From IMG/VR virus record IMGVR_UViG_3300002223_000433, positions 1 through 24,057 of that record: a stretch of DNA of 24,057 nucleotides; one strand, 5' to 3'. The stretch is from a virus. Both the position numbers and the translations under genes were made by a program. Shown one piece after another: positions 17,500 to 23,152 of this stretch. Below the pieces are notes generated by a model. The model was given only the letters and a program-made list of their open reading frames with translations, searched no databases and was not told the origin of the DNA. Position 1 is the stretch's first letter. Every line of letters begins with the position of its first letter.

Positions 17500-17857
17500 G
17501 ATGATGTGTCCCTGTTAACACCGAGAGGGCAAAGGGTTGCTCCTCTTCTGCGACCATTTCTCCCGGCCGGAAACTCTGGGTGTTGGCCGAGGCTACCGAT
17601 CCCGTCGGGACAGCCGGTGGTTCCGGCAACAACCGGTTGATGGTATACCGGGCGAGCCGCACGGCTTCCGACTCCTCCCGTTGGAACTGCTGCAACTGGA
17701 TCACGGCCAGTTGCGCCGTCACCCGATCTAGTGAGCGCGCCTGCCGCACCATCAACCGGTCCATCCTGCGGGTCCAGGCTCGCAACCAGTGATCCGCAGC
17801 GACCAGCAGCGCCATCACCAGCAACACGCCACCTCCGGCACCGATCAGTAGCCCCAT
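17489..17857 (-). CDS. Single-TM coiled-coil membrane protein, 122 aa
   Basis: I use ATG at 17857 (GGTGA about 7 nt upstream). It overlaps the TerL end by 13 nt, and the longer frame back to 17986 lies wholly in TerL. Residues 2-22 form one hydrophobic segment (GLLIGAGGGVLLVMALLVAA), followed by a very basic stretch (HWLRAWTRRMDRLMVRQARS), then a coiled-coil-like helix to about 75 and a Pro/Ser-rich tail ending THHHGQ. By the positive-inside rule the C-terminal part is likely cytoplasmic. A lysis role (holin or spanin) is conceivable because lysis genes can sit near terminase, but a spanin would normally put its coil in the periplasm. The function is open. Confidence 0.62.
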   Translation of the reverse strand: MGLLIGAGGGVLLVMALLVAADHWLRAWTRRMDRLMVRQARSLDRVTAQLAVIQLQQFQREESEAVRLARYTINRLLPEPPAVPTGSVASANTQSFRPGEMVAEEEQPFALSVLTGTHHHGQ

Positions 17858-19521
17858 CGCCCATTCACCAAGCCAATCCCGGTACCTGTCCGCAGTGTGG
17901 GTTCCACCGGACGGGCCGGACGGAAACGCGTGCGATCCTGGTAATTCACAATCCGGGGTGCCGTCGTCTGGGCGGGCACCTTCCATTTCCGGCTTTCGAG
18001 AGCGCCATAGCAGAAACAGTCCATACTATCGTTGTCGTGGTCCGACACCCGTTCCGACATCGCCATTTCCGCCCGGCCCGTATGGCACCACGTACTGATC
18101 TGCCGCACCCAATTCGGACAGCGTTCCTTGACCACGCGCAGACGGACCTGGCCATTGGCGCTGATGGCGAGACGGTCATAACACGCCTCAATGCCATCGC
18201 GTTTCGCCTTACTGGCTAACACCCCGGACATCGGGTAACGCAACTCATTCCCAATCGTGACGAGTTCCAGCAGAGACTGCGCGTCATGTTCATACACCCG
18301 ATAGCCCTTGCGCGCTGAGGGGGGGGTCCCCTGTTCCTTGTCCTTCATGGCCAAGACGTGTTCCCGGAAGGGCCGCTGCGATTGCGCGTACTCGTCATAG
18401 ATGTACAGCACGTTGTCCGGGGAGAGGGTCATCCACAGGGTCGTGAAGGGGGCCTTACAGCCAAAGTCCGTGATCGTGTAGAAGGGCCAGGTGTGTAAGG
18501 TCTCCCAGGGGACGTCCGCTTCGGCCACCAGATGCAGGGCGGGATCAAACTGTGGGAACACCAGTCCTTCCAGCGATACAAACTCCCCGCCGTAGTTCTG
18601 GCGGAACATCGAGGCCGGCAGAATCCGCCGGGCGTGTTCGATGAACTCGACCGTCACCCCCACCCGGGTCCCATTCGTCCGGGCCACGAAGGGGTAGCCC
18701 TGTTCATCCGCTTCCGCTTCCATCCAGGTTTCCCCACAGCGGCAGACTTGCCGGGGTGGCGGTTGGGTGGGTGTTGGACAGATCCAGCCCGGTTCCGGAT
18801 GGAGTCCATCGTCCAACCGAAGTTCTGTCTGACAGGCATAACAGATCGCCCGGTCCAGGTTATCCGAGGTGGGCAGTGGACCCACCACCGCCGCATCCAG
18901 CGCCGGGTCTTCCTTGGCCTGGCAGAAGAGTTCATAGGCCCAGTTGTACCCCTTCGGTGTGAAGGGCAGGAGGATTTGCCCGTTCCAGTCCATGATCCGT
19001 TGCAGGAGGACACTGCGGACCACATCGTGGGGAATCAAGCCGGCTTCCGCGACGATGACCAGATCGGCGCTGAACCCTTCCAGGTGCCGGGGCGTCTGCG
19101 CGGAGCGGACCTTACAGGTGGCCCCCATCCGGCCTTTCTGATGCGAAGGGAGGAGGCATTCCATCCGGCCCTGGCTCGGCATATAGACATCTTTTGGCCA
19201 GCGGATGGCGTCGCCGTCCTGGTTCACGAGAATCCGGCGATAGGATTCTGTGACATAGAGGTATTCGTACGTGCCCTGTTCCGCCACCGGCGGGACGATG
19301 GCGACGTAGCTCCCGTCATACCACAGGACGGGCACCGCATACCGGCCCGCCCATTCGGACTTGCCGCCGCGGTTCCCGCTGGTCACAAAGACCAGGCGCT
19401 TGCCTTCTGCCGCGGCGGTCGCGGCGCGCTGACCCCGATGCGGGACAAAGCGAGCCCGTCGCCAGAGCACTTCGCGTGTCCCTGGCACTTCCGGCAAGCG
19501 ATAGCGCCCATAGGCCCGCAT
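17845..19521 (-). CDS. terL: Terminase large subunit, 558 aa (DNA-packaging ATPase/nuclease)
   Basis: ATG at 19521 lies 2 nt after the upstream stop. The ATPase domain has Walker A SGNRGGKS (48-55) and Walker B LVIVAEAG (154-161) with catalytic Glu159; the usual Asp before that Glu is Ala158. A motif III-like LLPFTPKG (185-191) follows. A Cys cluster C227/C230, C248 and C260/C262 sits between ATPase and nuclease domains and looks like a zinc-binding insertion. The RNase H-like nuclease domain carries Asp352 (ITDFG), Asp376 (IYDEY) and a final acidic patch DHDNDSMD (494-501). It would cut concatemers and drive DNA into the portal, which is encoded two genes downstream. Start, frame and family are solid. 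Confidence 0.94.
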   Translation of the reverse strand: MRAYGRYRLPEVPGTREVLWRRARFVPHRGQRAATAAAEGKRLVFVTSGNRGGKSEWAGRYAVPVLWYDGSYVAIVPPVAEQGTYEYLYVTESYRRILVNQDGDAIRWPKDVYMPSQGRMECLLPSHQKGRMGATCKVRSAQTPRHLEGFSADLVIVAEAGLIPHDVVRSVLLQRIMDWNGQILLPFTPKGYNWAYELFCQAKEDPALDAAVVGPLPTSDNLDRAICYACQTELRLDDGLHPEPGWICPTPTQPPPRQVCRCGETWMEAEADEQGYPFVARTNGTRVGVTVEFIEHARRILPASMFRQNYGGEFVSLEGLVFPQFDPALHLVAEADVPWETLHTWPFYTITDFGCKAPFTTLWMTLSPDNVLYIYDEYAQSQRPFREHVLAMKDKEQGTPPSARKGYRVYEHDAQSLLELVTIGNELRYPMSGVLASKAKRDGIEACYDRLAISANGQVRLRVVKERCPNWVRQISTWCHTGRAEMAMSERVSDHDNDSMDCFCYGALESRKWKVPAQTTAPRIVNYQDRTRFRPARPVEPTLRTGTGIGLVNGRWGY

Positions 19522-19523
19522 TG

Positions 19524-20390
19524 TCAGTCCGATGCGGCCAGGAAGTAGTACCCGTCCACAAAGACCTGAAACGAACTGAACAACTGACCCGGGAAGGAGG
19601 GCGGCCAGATGAGACAGAGCGCGTCGCCGTTCGTGTCACTATCCGTGGGCCGGCCCGGTGAATCGTCGCCCAGCAAACGTAATCCCGGCAGGAGCGGCAG
19701 TTCCTGCGCACCCGCCATCGGGCGCCGGTTCAGGATCGTACTGAAGTCCTTCGTGTACGCTTGCCAGTAGACGGCGGTGGCCGTCGAGGCAGCCTGCAAC
19801 CCGGAGGGCAGGAACCCATACTTCAGCAGATCGGCATTGGTCTTAATGCCGAGCGTCGCGATGGTCGAGGTGCTATCCCAGCTGTATTCCGGACTCGCAC
19901 CCGTCAGCTCCCTGACGATCCGCAACCTAAACGTATTCCAGGTCGTCGCAGGCGTCGCCGTGGTGCCCACCGCCTTGGCGACCGCTGCCTCTGTGTTGGC
20001 CAGAACCAACCGTATCGCTGGAGTGCCCGCCGCGACCGTGCTGGTGCCCAAGAGTGTCGGCGTCGGCGTGCCAGCGGCATCCGTCAGGAGAATGCGTACC
20101 TGGGTCACAAAAGCGACCTGGCCGGCATCCGGACCCCAGGCATACACCCGGGTCGCATCCTTGAGATTGGCTGCCAGTTCAAACGTCGCGCCGCGTGTGA
20201 GCGGCGCCGTAAACGCATACGTCCCTGAGAGCCGGTTGGACGTATTGAGGTCCACACTGGTTTGCGCCCATGCGCCGCCCGTCAATCCGGTCAACAGGAG
20301 AGCCGCGAGCAGGACGATACGGTACAGCCCCTTCTTCCCCTTGCCCTTCCCCTTCCCTTTGCCCTTCTGCTTCATCGGTCCACGACACAT
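19524..20390 (-). CDS. Predicted secreted protein with Lys-Gly tract, 288 aa
   Basis: I chose ATG at 20390 because GGGAGGTG ends about 7 nt upstream; an earlier in-frame ATG (20423) and a later one (20375) fit less well. Residues 9-20 are an alternating KGKGKGKGKGKK tract. It is followed by a textbook signal peptide h-region (LYRIVLLAALLLTGLTGG, about 22-39) and AWA-Q, a likely signal peptidase I site after residue 42. The mature part is Thr/Ala/Gly/Val-rich and beta-like, with GTYAFTAPLTRGATFELAA and TPAIRLVLAN stretches, and ends SSFQVFVDGYYFLAASD. No catalytic or lipobox motif is seen. A secreted protein between the terminase genes is not part of a standard cluster. It could be a cargo (moron-like) gene or a surface-displayed virion protein. 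Confidence 0.75.
   Translation of the reverse strand: MCRGPMKQKGKGKGKGKGKKGLYRIVLLAALLLTGLTGGAWAQTSVDLNTSNRLSGTYAFTAPLTRGATFELAANLKDATRVYAWGPDAGQVAFVTQVRILLTDAAGTPTPTLLGTSTVAAGTPAIRLVLANTEAAVAKAVGTTATPATTWNTFRLRIVRELTGASPEYSWDSTSTIATLGIKTNADLLKYGFLPSGLQAASTATAVYWQAYTKDFSTILNRRPMAGAQELPLLPGLRLLGDDSPGRPTDSDTNGDALCLIWPPSFPGQLFSSFQVFVDGYYFLAASD
20329..20370 (-). repeat. Low-complexity (AAGGGC)n-like tract encoding Lys-Gly repeat
   Basis: On the plus strand the tract reads as repeated CCCTTC, CCCTTG and CCCTTT units of 6 bases. On the minus strand each unit is a Lys-Gly codon pair (AAGGGC, AAAGGG, AAGGGG). The tract encodes the basic n-region of the predicted secreted protein. Hexamer slippage could change its length without breaking the frame. 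Confidence 0.8.
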
Positions 20391-20406
20391 AGTGCTACAC
20401 CTCCCG

Positions 20407-20443
20407 CCCCCTCTGGGGGACACTGAATACCCGCCGGAGCGGG
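20407..20443 (-). other. Two small GC hairpins in the leader of the secreted-protein gene
   Basis: The 56-nt gap before the secreted-protein gene holds two perfect 5-bp hairpins: CCCGC/GCGGG (20430-20443, 4-nt loop) and CCCCC/GGGGG (20407-20419, 3-nt loop). The second lies just before the SD sequence GGGAGGTG. There is no T-run, so a rho-independent terminator is not supported. They could modulate translation or processing. Confidence 0.5.
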
Positions 20444-20446
20444 GAC

Positions 20447-20593
20447 TTACCGTTCGTGCTTTGTGGCCTGGTCAATAATCCACTTCTGGATGTGCGCTTT
20501 TCGGCACGAGGTCGGTTTCTTCGAATAGCGTTTCCCGGTGAGGGAGTTCACCACCTGACACCCCTTGCCGTGCTGCACGACTTTGGTGGGCAT
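20447..20593 (-). CDS. Small basic protein, 48 aa
   Basis: The ORF extends back to 20656 inside the HTH gene, but ATG at 20593, 13 nt after that gene's stop, is the better start; a weak AGAAAG lies upstream. The protein MPTKVVQHGKGCQVVN... is very basic with two Cys (12 and 30) and reads VVNSLTGKRYSKKPTSCRKAHIQKWII. Tiny phage proteins with a 'VN..TGK.YSK..T..KA..Q...I' pattern are, from memory, common near terminase or head genes, but I cannot name a function. It may bind DNA. Small size lowers confidence. Confidence 0.58.
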   Translation of the reverse strand: MPTKVVQHGKGCQVVNSLTGKRYSKKPTSCRKAHIQKWIIDQATKHER

Positions 20594-20606
20594 GAGCCGC
20601 TTCTTT

Positions 20607-21161
20607 CTAGGCTTGGGCGACCTCCACGACGCGCAAGCGCTCCCGTTCGATGTCATCCTGGAGCGACTGGGTGGGCGTCATGGACTGGCCTTTTTGCAGG
20701 CAGAGGAGATCCGGGATGAAGTTGGACACGCACGCCGGGGACCGGATACTCCAAAAGGCGAGGATCCGAGCGCGATAGCGGGCGTGTTGACAGTAGAACG
20801 CTAAATGGAACACCGGATTCTGTTGCAACCACTGGCGCAGTGTGGCGGGCATAATGCCCATGCTGATCGCCACGGTGGGGATATCCGAAATGGCGGGTTC
20901 CACCACGGTGACAGCACCACGGCGGCGGAACTCTTCGCGGGTAAAGGTCGCGAGCAGTTGCGTCAGGAACGCCGATTGATCTGGGCGGTTCTGTTGCTGG
21001 AAGTAGGTGGGCCACCACTGATCCCGGCCACTTTCTTCTGTGGCGGAGAATTGGTCGAGGAGTTGCTGGAGTGCCGGGGTGATCTCCGGCGGTTCATGGA
21101 CGAACTGCTGGAACTGTGGGGTGCCCCAGACGACTTCTGGTCTTGCGAACTTTCCGGCCAC
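20607..21161 (-). CDS. HTH protein, candidate terminase small subunit, 184 aa
   Basis: The start is GTG at 21161; GGAGG and a second GGAG lie about 10 and 5 nt upstream, right after a nested hairpin. Residues 93-117 (DIPTVAISMGIMPATLRQWLQQNPVF) have helix-turn-helix spacing ('A...G....TLRQWL'). They are followed by HLAFYCQHARYRARILAFW, a helix placed as in small terminases, where it drives oligomer formation. The N-terminal 60 residues are Gln/Pro-rich. As the HTH gene closest upstream of TerL in the operon it is the best TerS candidate, although two genes separate them. It could instead be a transcription regulator of the late operon. The TAG at 20607 ends it. Confidence 0.6.
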   Translation of the reverse strand: MAGKFARPEVVWGTPQFQQFVHEPPEITPALQQLLDQFSATEESGRDQWWPTYFQQQNRPDQSAFLTQLLATFTREEFRRRGAVTVVEPAISDIPTVAISMGIMPATLRQWLQQNPVFHLAFYCQHARYRARILAFWSIRSPACVSNFIPDLLCLQKGQSMTPTQSLQDDIERERLRVVEVAQA

Positions 21162-21174
21162 CGGTGCTCCGCCT

Positions 21175-21223
21175 CCAGAGATGTACCCGTTGGGACACCT
21201 GTCCCGTGCGGTACAGTCTCTGG
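21175..21223 (-). promoter_or_regulatory. Nested hairpin at predicted 5' end of the TerS transcript
   Basis: An outer imperfect stem pairs 21210-21223 with 21175-21187 (CCAGAGACTGTACC against GGTACATCTCTGG; one bulged base). It encloses an inner perfect stem, GGGACA/TGTCCC (21192-21205) with a GG loop. The two stems give one long cruciform-like hairpin. It begins about one base from the predicted transcription start (near 21224) and ends in the GG that starts the SD GGAGG. A role in mRNA protection, RNase III processing or translation control is inferred; it could also be a protein operator on DNA. Confidence 0.65.
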
Positions 21224-21230
21224 TGCGGAG

Positions 21231-21259
21231 ACGTTACACCTGGTTTTTCAGAATGTCAA
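21231..21259 (-). promoter_or_regulatory. Sigma70-like promoter for the TerS-to-tail operon
   Basis: On the minus strand TTGACA (21259-21254) is separated by 17 bases from TAACGT (21236-21231). The -35 is a perfect consensus and overlaps the TGA of the upstream zinc-ribbon gene. The -10 keeps the TA...T frame only. The predicted start is near 21224, giving a leader of about 63 nt to GTG 21161. Confidence 0.58.
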
Positions 21260-21630
21260 GCTGGGGGGGTGTTCAGTAATGTGACCAGTGCGGGGGGATG
21301 CAGTAAGGTGGCTCGCACCTTCTCGGCGTACTGATTCAGCAATACCTCTTCAAACGGTGTGCCAGGTGGGTCAAAGGTTTCCACGGGTGTCGCCCCCGCT
21401 TCGAGCTCCAGAAAACGGGCATACCCCGCGGCAACCTCCTGGGTTTGCCTGTCAGGCCAGACCCCCAGACTCACGCCGTGCGGACCATGGGGGCAGTAGT
21501 ATTCCGGTTCCTCTCCATCCCATCCTGGGGAGGGGTTCGTGCAGACGAGTCCCTGTTGGCCGCACACGGGGCAAAAGAGGACCGTGCGCTTCCAGGTGAC
21601 GAGTTCCTGATCGTGCCACTGGAGGCTCAT
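21256..21630 (-). CDS. Zinc-ribbon protein, 124 aa
   Basis: I use ATG at 21630, which forms an ATGA overlap with the previous stop; the long in-frame extension to 21948 lies inside the neighbouring gene and is rejected. Residues 20-51 carry CPVCGQQGLVC, then YYCPHGPHG (C20, C23, C30, C46, H48, H51), a plausible zinc ribbon or treble clef. The C-terminal half is helical (VAAGYARFLELEAGATP, NQYAEKVRATLLHPP). The ligand pattern could bind zinc and nucleic acid or protein; no specific family is recognised. It is in the early part of the leftward operon, before the TerS promoter. Confidence 0.66.
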   Translation of the reverse strand: MSLQWHDQELVTWKRTVLFCPVCGQQGLVCTNPSPGWDGEEPEYYCPHGPHGVSLGVWPDRQTQEVAAGYARFLELEAGATPVETFDPPGTPFEEVLLNQYAEKVRATLLHPPALVTLLNTPPA

Positions 21631-21980
21631 GGCTGGTCTCCCAGCACCTTGTTGGCGCGTTTCAGCCAGGCCGTGATGAGGGGTCCATGCTCCCCACCGG
21701 GTCTGAAGTAACTGACCGCATCCCGCAGTAGTTGTTCCAGCGTTTGTTCGCGCACGTCCTGTGCCGTGACGGGGTGCGCTTGGGCTGCCGGCTGCGGTTC
21801 CAGCTCGGCGAGCAGGGCATCGGCGGCCCACACCGCTTGCCTGGCAGCTTTCCTGCCATCCGTCTCCATTGTCGGGGTTGTGCTCCGTGCCTGGTGATAA
21901 CACACCGGCCACAGGGCCAGCGCGGCCTGGAACCGGCGGGCACTCCATTCCTGTGGCGTGAGTCGGTATTCATCGTTCAT
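21627..21980 (-). CDS. Hypothetical helical protein, 117 aa
   Basis: I use ATG at 21980, overlapping the preceding HTH gene by 11 nt; an earlier start (22019) adds a basic leader and overlaps that gene by 50 nt. It begins MNDEYRLTPQEWSARRFQAALALWPVCY and is predicted largely helical. An acidic, Pro/Ala-rich linker (about 60-75, ELEPQPAAQAHP) precedes the C-terminal helices (EQTLEQLLRDAVSYF, LITAWLKRANKVL). No motif points to a function. Its stop overlaps the zinc-ribbon gene by 4 nt, so the two are probably made together. Confidence 0.64.
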   Translation of the reverse strand: MNDEYRLTPQEWSARRFQAALALWPVCYHQARSTTPTMETDGRKAARQAVWAADALLAELEPQPAAQAHPVTAQDVREQTLEQLLRDAVSYFRPGGEHGPLITAWLKRANKVLGDQP

Positions 21981-22170
21981 CCCTGGTCCCCTTTCGCTCC
22001 TGCATCCACGCTTCGACATCCTTCCGCCGGTAGCGCACCGCAGAGTTCTTGCCCATCCCCAGTTTCAGCCAGGTGGGTCCCTGCCTGTGATACCGCAGCC
22101 ATTTCAAGCCATGGACGGTCATGTTCAGGTAGTCGGCGACTTCCTTCGTGGTCATCAGCGGTTCCGGCAT
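21970..22170 (-). CDS. Excisionase-type (MerR-like/HTH_17) DNA-binding protein, 66 aa
   Basis: It starts at ATG 22170, or at 22155 (residue 6), which would fit a message with a short leader and a weak GGAA. The sequence MTTKEVADYLNMTVHGLKWLRYHRQG matches the winged-helix excisionase pattern (helix 1, 'EVA.YL..', helix 2 recognising DNA), and GPTWLKLG then VRYRRKDVEAWMQERK forms the wing and last helix. Proteins of this size act as excisionases or small repressors. No integrase is visible here, so a regulatory role at the divergent promoter next to it is the more economical guess. It is the first gene of the leftward operon. Confidence 0.8.
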   Translation of the reverse strand: MPEPLMTTKEVADYLNMTVHGLKWLRYHRQGPTWLKLGMGKNSAVRYRRKDVEAWMQERKGTRDER

Positions 22171-22181
22171 GGTTCAGACAG

Positions 22182-22209
22182 ATTATCACGAATTGACAGA
22201 GCAAGTCAA
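22182..22209 (-). promoter_or_regulatory. Leftward sigma70-like promoter
   Basis: TTGACT (22209-22204), 16-bp spacer, GATAAT (22187-22182) on the minus strand. The predicted start, about 7 bases past the -10, is near 22175, only about 5 nt before ATG 22170. No SD precedes that ATG, so the message may be translated leaderless, or from the inner ATG at 22155 with a leader of about 20 nt. Confidence 0.58.
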
Positions 22210-22221
22210 GTATGGTATGGT
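22193..22221 (+). promoter_or_regulatory. Rightward sigma70-like promoter (consensus -35, 17-bp spacer)
   Basis: TTGACA (22193-22198), exactly 17 bp, TATGGT (22216-22221). The predicted start near 22228 lies about 4 nt before ATG 22232, and no SD is present upstream of that ATG. The element overlaps the leftward promoter on the other strand, so the two may compete for polymerase. Confidence 0.66.
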
Positions 22222-22231
22222 GTTTGTCGCC

Positions 22232-22327
22232 ATGAAGGAGTGGAAAGAAGGCTTTCTAACTGGGGCGCTGACGGTAGGCATCACGGCCTTCGCCACCTAT
22301 TTCATCGTGCTCTGGATCACATCATGA
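22232..22327 (+). CDS. Single-TM micropeptide, 31 aa
   Basis: It begins at ATG 22232 right after the rightward promoter and ends in an ATGA overlap with the next gene. The sequence starts MKEWKEG, then one hydrophobic helix of about 20 residues (FLTGALTVGITAFATYFIVL, about 8-27), then WITS. The charged N-terminus and single helix fit a small membrane protein, possibly holin-like or a membrane regulator, but nothing specific. Its reality is supported by the tight overlap and by the promoter. Length makes it easy to miss. Confidence 0.6.
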   Translation: MKEWKEGFLTGALTVGITAFATYFIVLWITS

Positions 22328-22533
22328 GTCTCATCGCCCTCTCGACTCCCCAGGATTTCGTCCTTTTCAGCCGCGGTGTCGAGGTCGGCTGTGCCATGCT
22401 GTTGCATCTCAGTGTGCAGGCGTTTCGCCAGCAGTATCGTCTCGACGCTGATCTTCAGGCTGGGAAACTGGTGCTGCACCTCTGGCGGCAAGGGGAACCC
22501 CCCGCACGCTTTGCCACCTTCCAGGAGGACTGA
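22324..22533 (+). CDS. Hypothetical protein, 69 aa
   Basis: ATG at 22324 forms the ATGA overlap with the micropeptide gene; the longer frame upstream crosses the promoter and antisense genes and is rejected. The protein MSLIALSTPQDFVLFSRGVEV... contains a mixed hydrophobic helix (VGCAMLLHLSVQAFRQQY) and a C-terminal strand-like segment (KLVLHLWRQGEPP), ending FQED. No family is recognised. Confidence 0.58.
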   Translation: MSLIALSTPQDFVLFSRGVEVGCAMLLHLSVQAFRQQYRLDADLQAGKLVLHLWRQGEPPARFATFQED

Positions 22534-22536
22534 CCC

Positions 22537-22926
22537 ATGCACTGGCTCCGTACTCAGCTCTGCCGCTTCCATTGCTGGTTCCAGGGACCCCATGATCCGC
22601 GTTGGCCCCAGAACGAGGAAGACTTCACCACGTGTCGCTGTTGCGGGACCAGGCTCCCCTTGTCTCTAGAGCACCACCAGTTCCGCCAAGAACAGGAGTT
22701 GCGCCTCACGCAAGAGGCCGCGGACGAGGCGGAAGCCGACCGCGCCTGGGCCGGCAACCTGTACTGTGGCCCGCGTCCCGTGCCGCGGTATCGGCAGGAG
22801 AGAGACGACCTGGCGGCTCTCCGCGCTCAGTCACACATGGCGAGGCAGCAAGACCTGTGGTTACTCGCCTATCCTGCCCCGCGGTTTCCCTCCTGGGCGC
22901 CGTGGCAGATCGAGGGGCTCGGATGA
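22537..22926 (+). CDS. Cys-rich zinc-finger-like protein, 129 aa
   Basis: ATG at 22537 follows AGGAGG with about 8 nt spacing, the best SD of this operon, and lies 3 nt after the upstream stop. The N-terminal part (C9, H12, C13 and later C33, C35, C36 in TCRCCG) has the ligands for a zinc knuckle. The middle is an Ala/Glu/Arg-rich helix (RQEQELRLTQEAADEAEADRA), and the C-terminus is Trp/Pro-rich (RFPSWAPWQIEG). Its function is unknown. The ending overlaps the next gene in ATGA. Confidence 0.62.
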   Translation: MHWLRTQLCRFHCWFQGPHDPRWPQNEEDFTTCRCCGTRLPLSLEHHQFRQEQELRLTQEAADEAEADRAWAGNLYCGPRPVPRYRQERDDLAALRAQSHMARQQDLWLLAYPAPRFPSWAPWQIEGLG

Positions 22927-23150
22927 CCCGCAGCGGACTCTTGCGCGTGCAGCACCCCCGGCGGCCCGCGGATCTGCGGGACATCGCGCTCTGCCATCTC
23001 TGTGCGGAGTCGGTGATCGCCATCCAGCTCGCCACACTCGGTGATGATGCGTACTTCGGCATGAAGGTCCGTCCCACCTTGTTCCATTGGCGTGACGCCT
23101 GCGACCGACTCGGTGTGCTCTTCCCCTGGGCACCAGAGGTGCTCAACTGA
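22923..23150 (+). CDS. CxxC micro-protein, 75 aa
   Basis: ATG at 22923 overlaps the previous stop (ATGA) with GAGGGG just upstream; a longer frame from 22602 overlaps the neighbouring gene in another frame and is rejected. It contains one CHLC pair (24-27) after a helix (PADLRDIAL), then VIAIQLATLGDDAYFG and LFHWRDACDRLGVLFPW. A single CxxC might be a half-knuckle that completes zinc binding on dimerisation. The function is unknown. Its stop lies 2 nt before the HTH gene. Confidence 0.57.
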   Translation: MTRSGLLRVQHPRRPADLRDIALCHLCAESVIAIQLATLGDDAYFGMKVRPTLFHWRDACDRLGVLFPWAPEVLN

Positions 23151-23152
23151 CC

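Noticed and set aside
16666-17640. 324-codon plus-strand frame antisense to the portal
   Set aside because: Shadow of the portal codons; no promoter, SD or domain supports it, and its N-terminus would begin within the portal gene.
17489-17986. 165-aa form of the TM protein starting at 17986
   Set aside because: The first 43 residues lie inside TerL and look random; ATG 17857 puts the hydrophobic segment at the true N-terminus with an SD.
18532-19548. 338-codon plus-strand frame antisense to TerL
   Set aside because: The minus strand encodes a well-formed terminase with Walker and nuclease motifs; the plus frame is a compositional shadow rich in Arg, His and Pro.
21256-21948. 230-aa form of the zinc-ribbon gene starting at 21948
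   Set aside because: The N-terminal 106 residues overlap the 117-aa gene in a different frame and are low-complexity; ATG 21630 with an ATGA overlap is a natural start.
21970-22170. Prophage excision module (excisionase with attachment site)
   Set aside because: The HTH protein fits an excisionase fold, but no integrase, direct-repeat att core or tRNA end is visible in the window.
22602-22922. Longer start for the 75-aa CxxC protein
   Set aside because: This extension runs in another frame across the 129-aa Cys-rich gene, which has a good SD; ATG 22923 with ATGA overlap is preferred.
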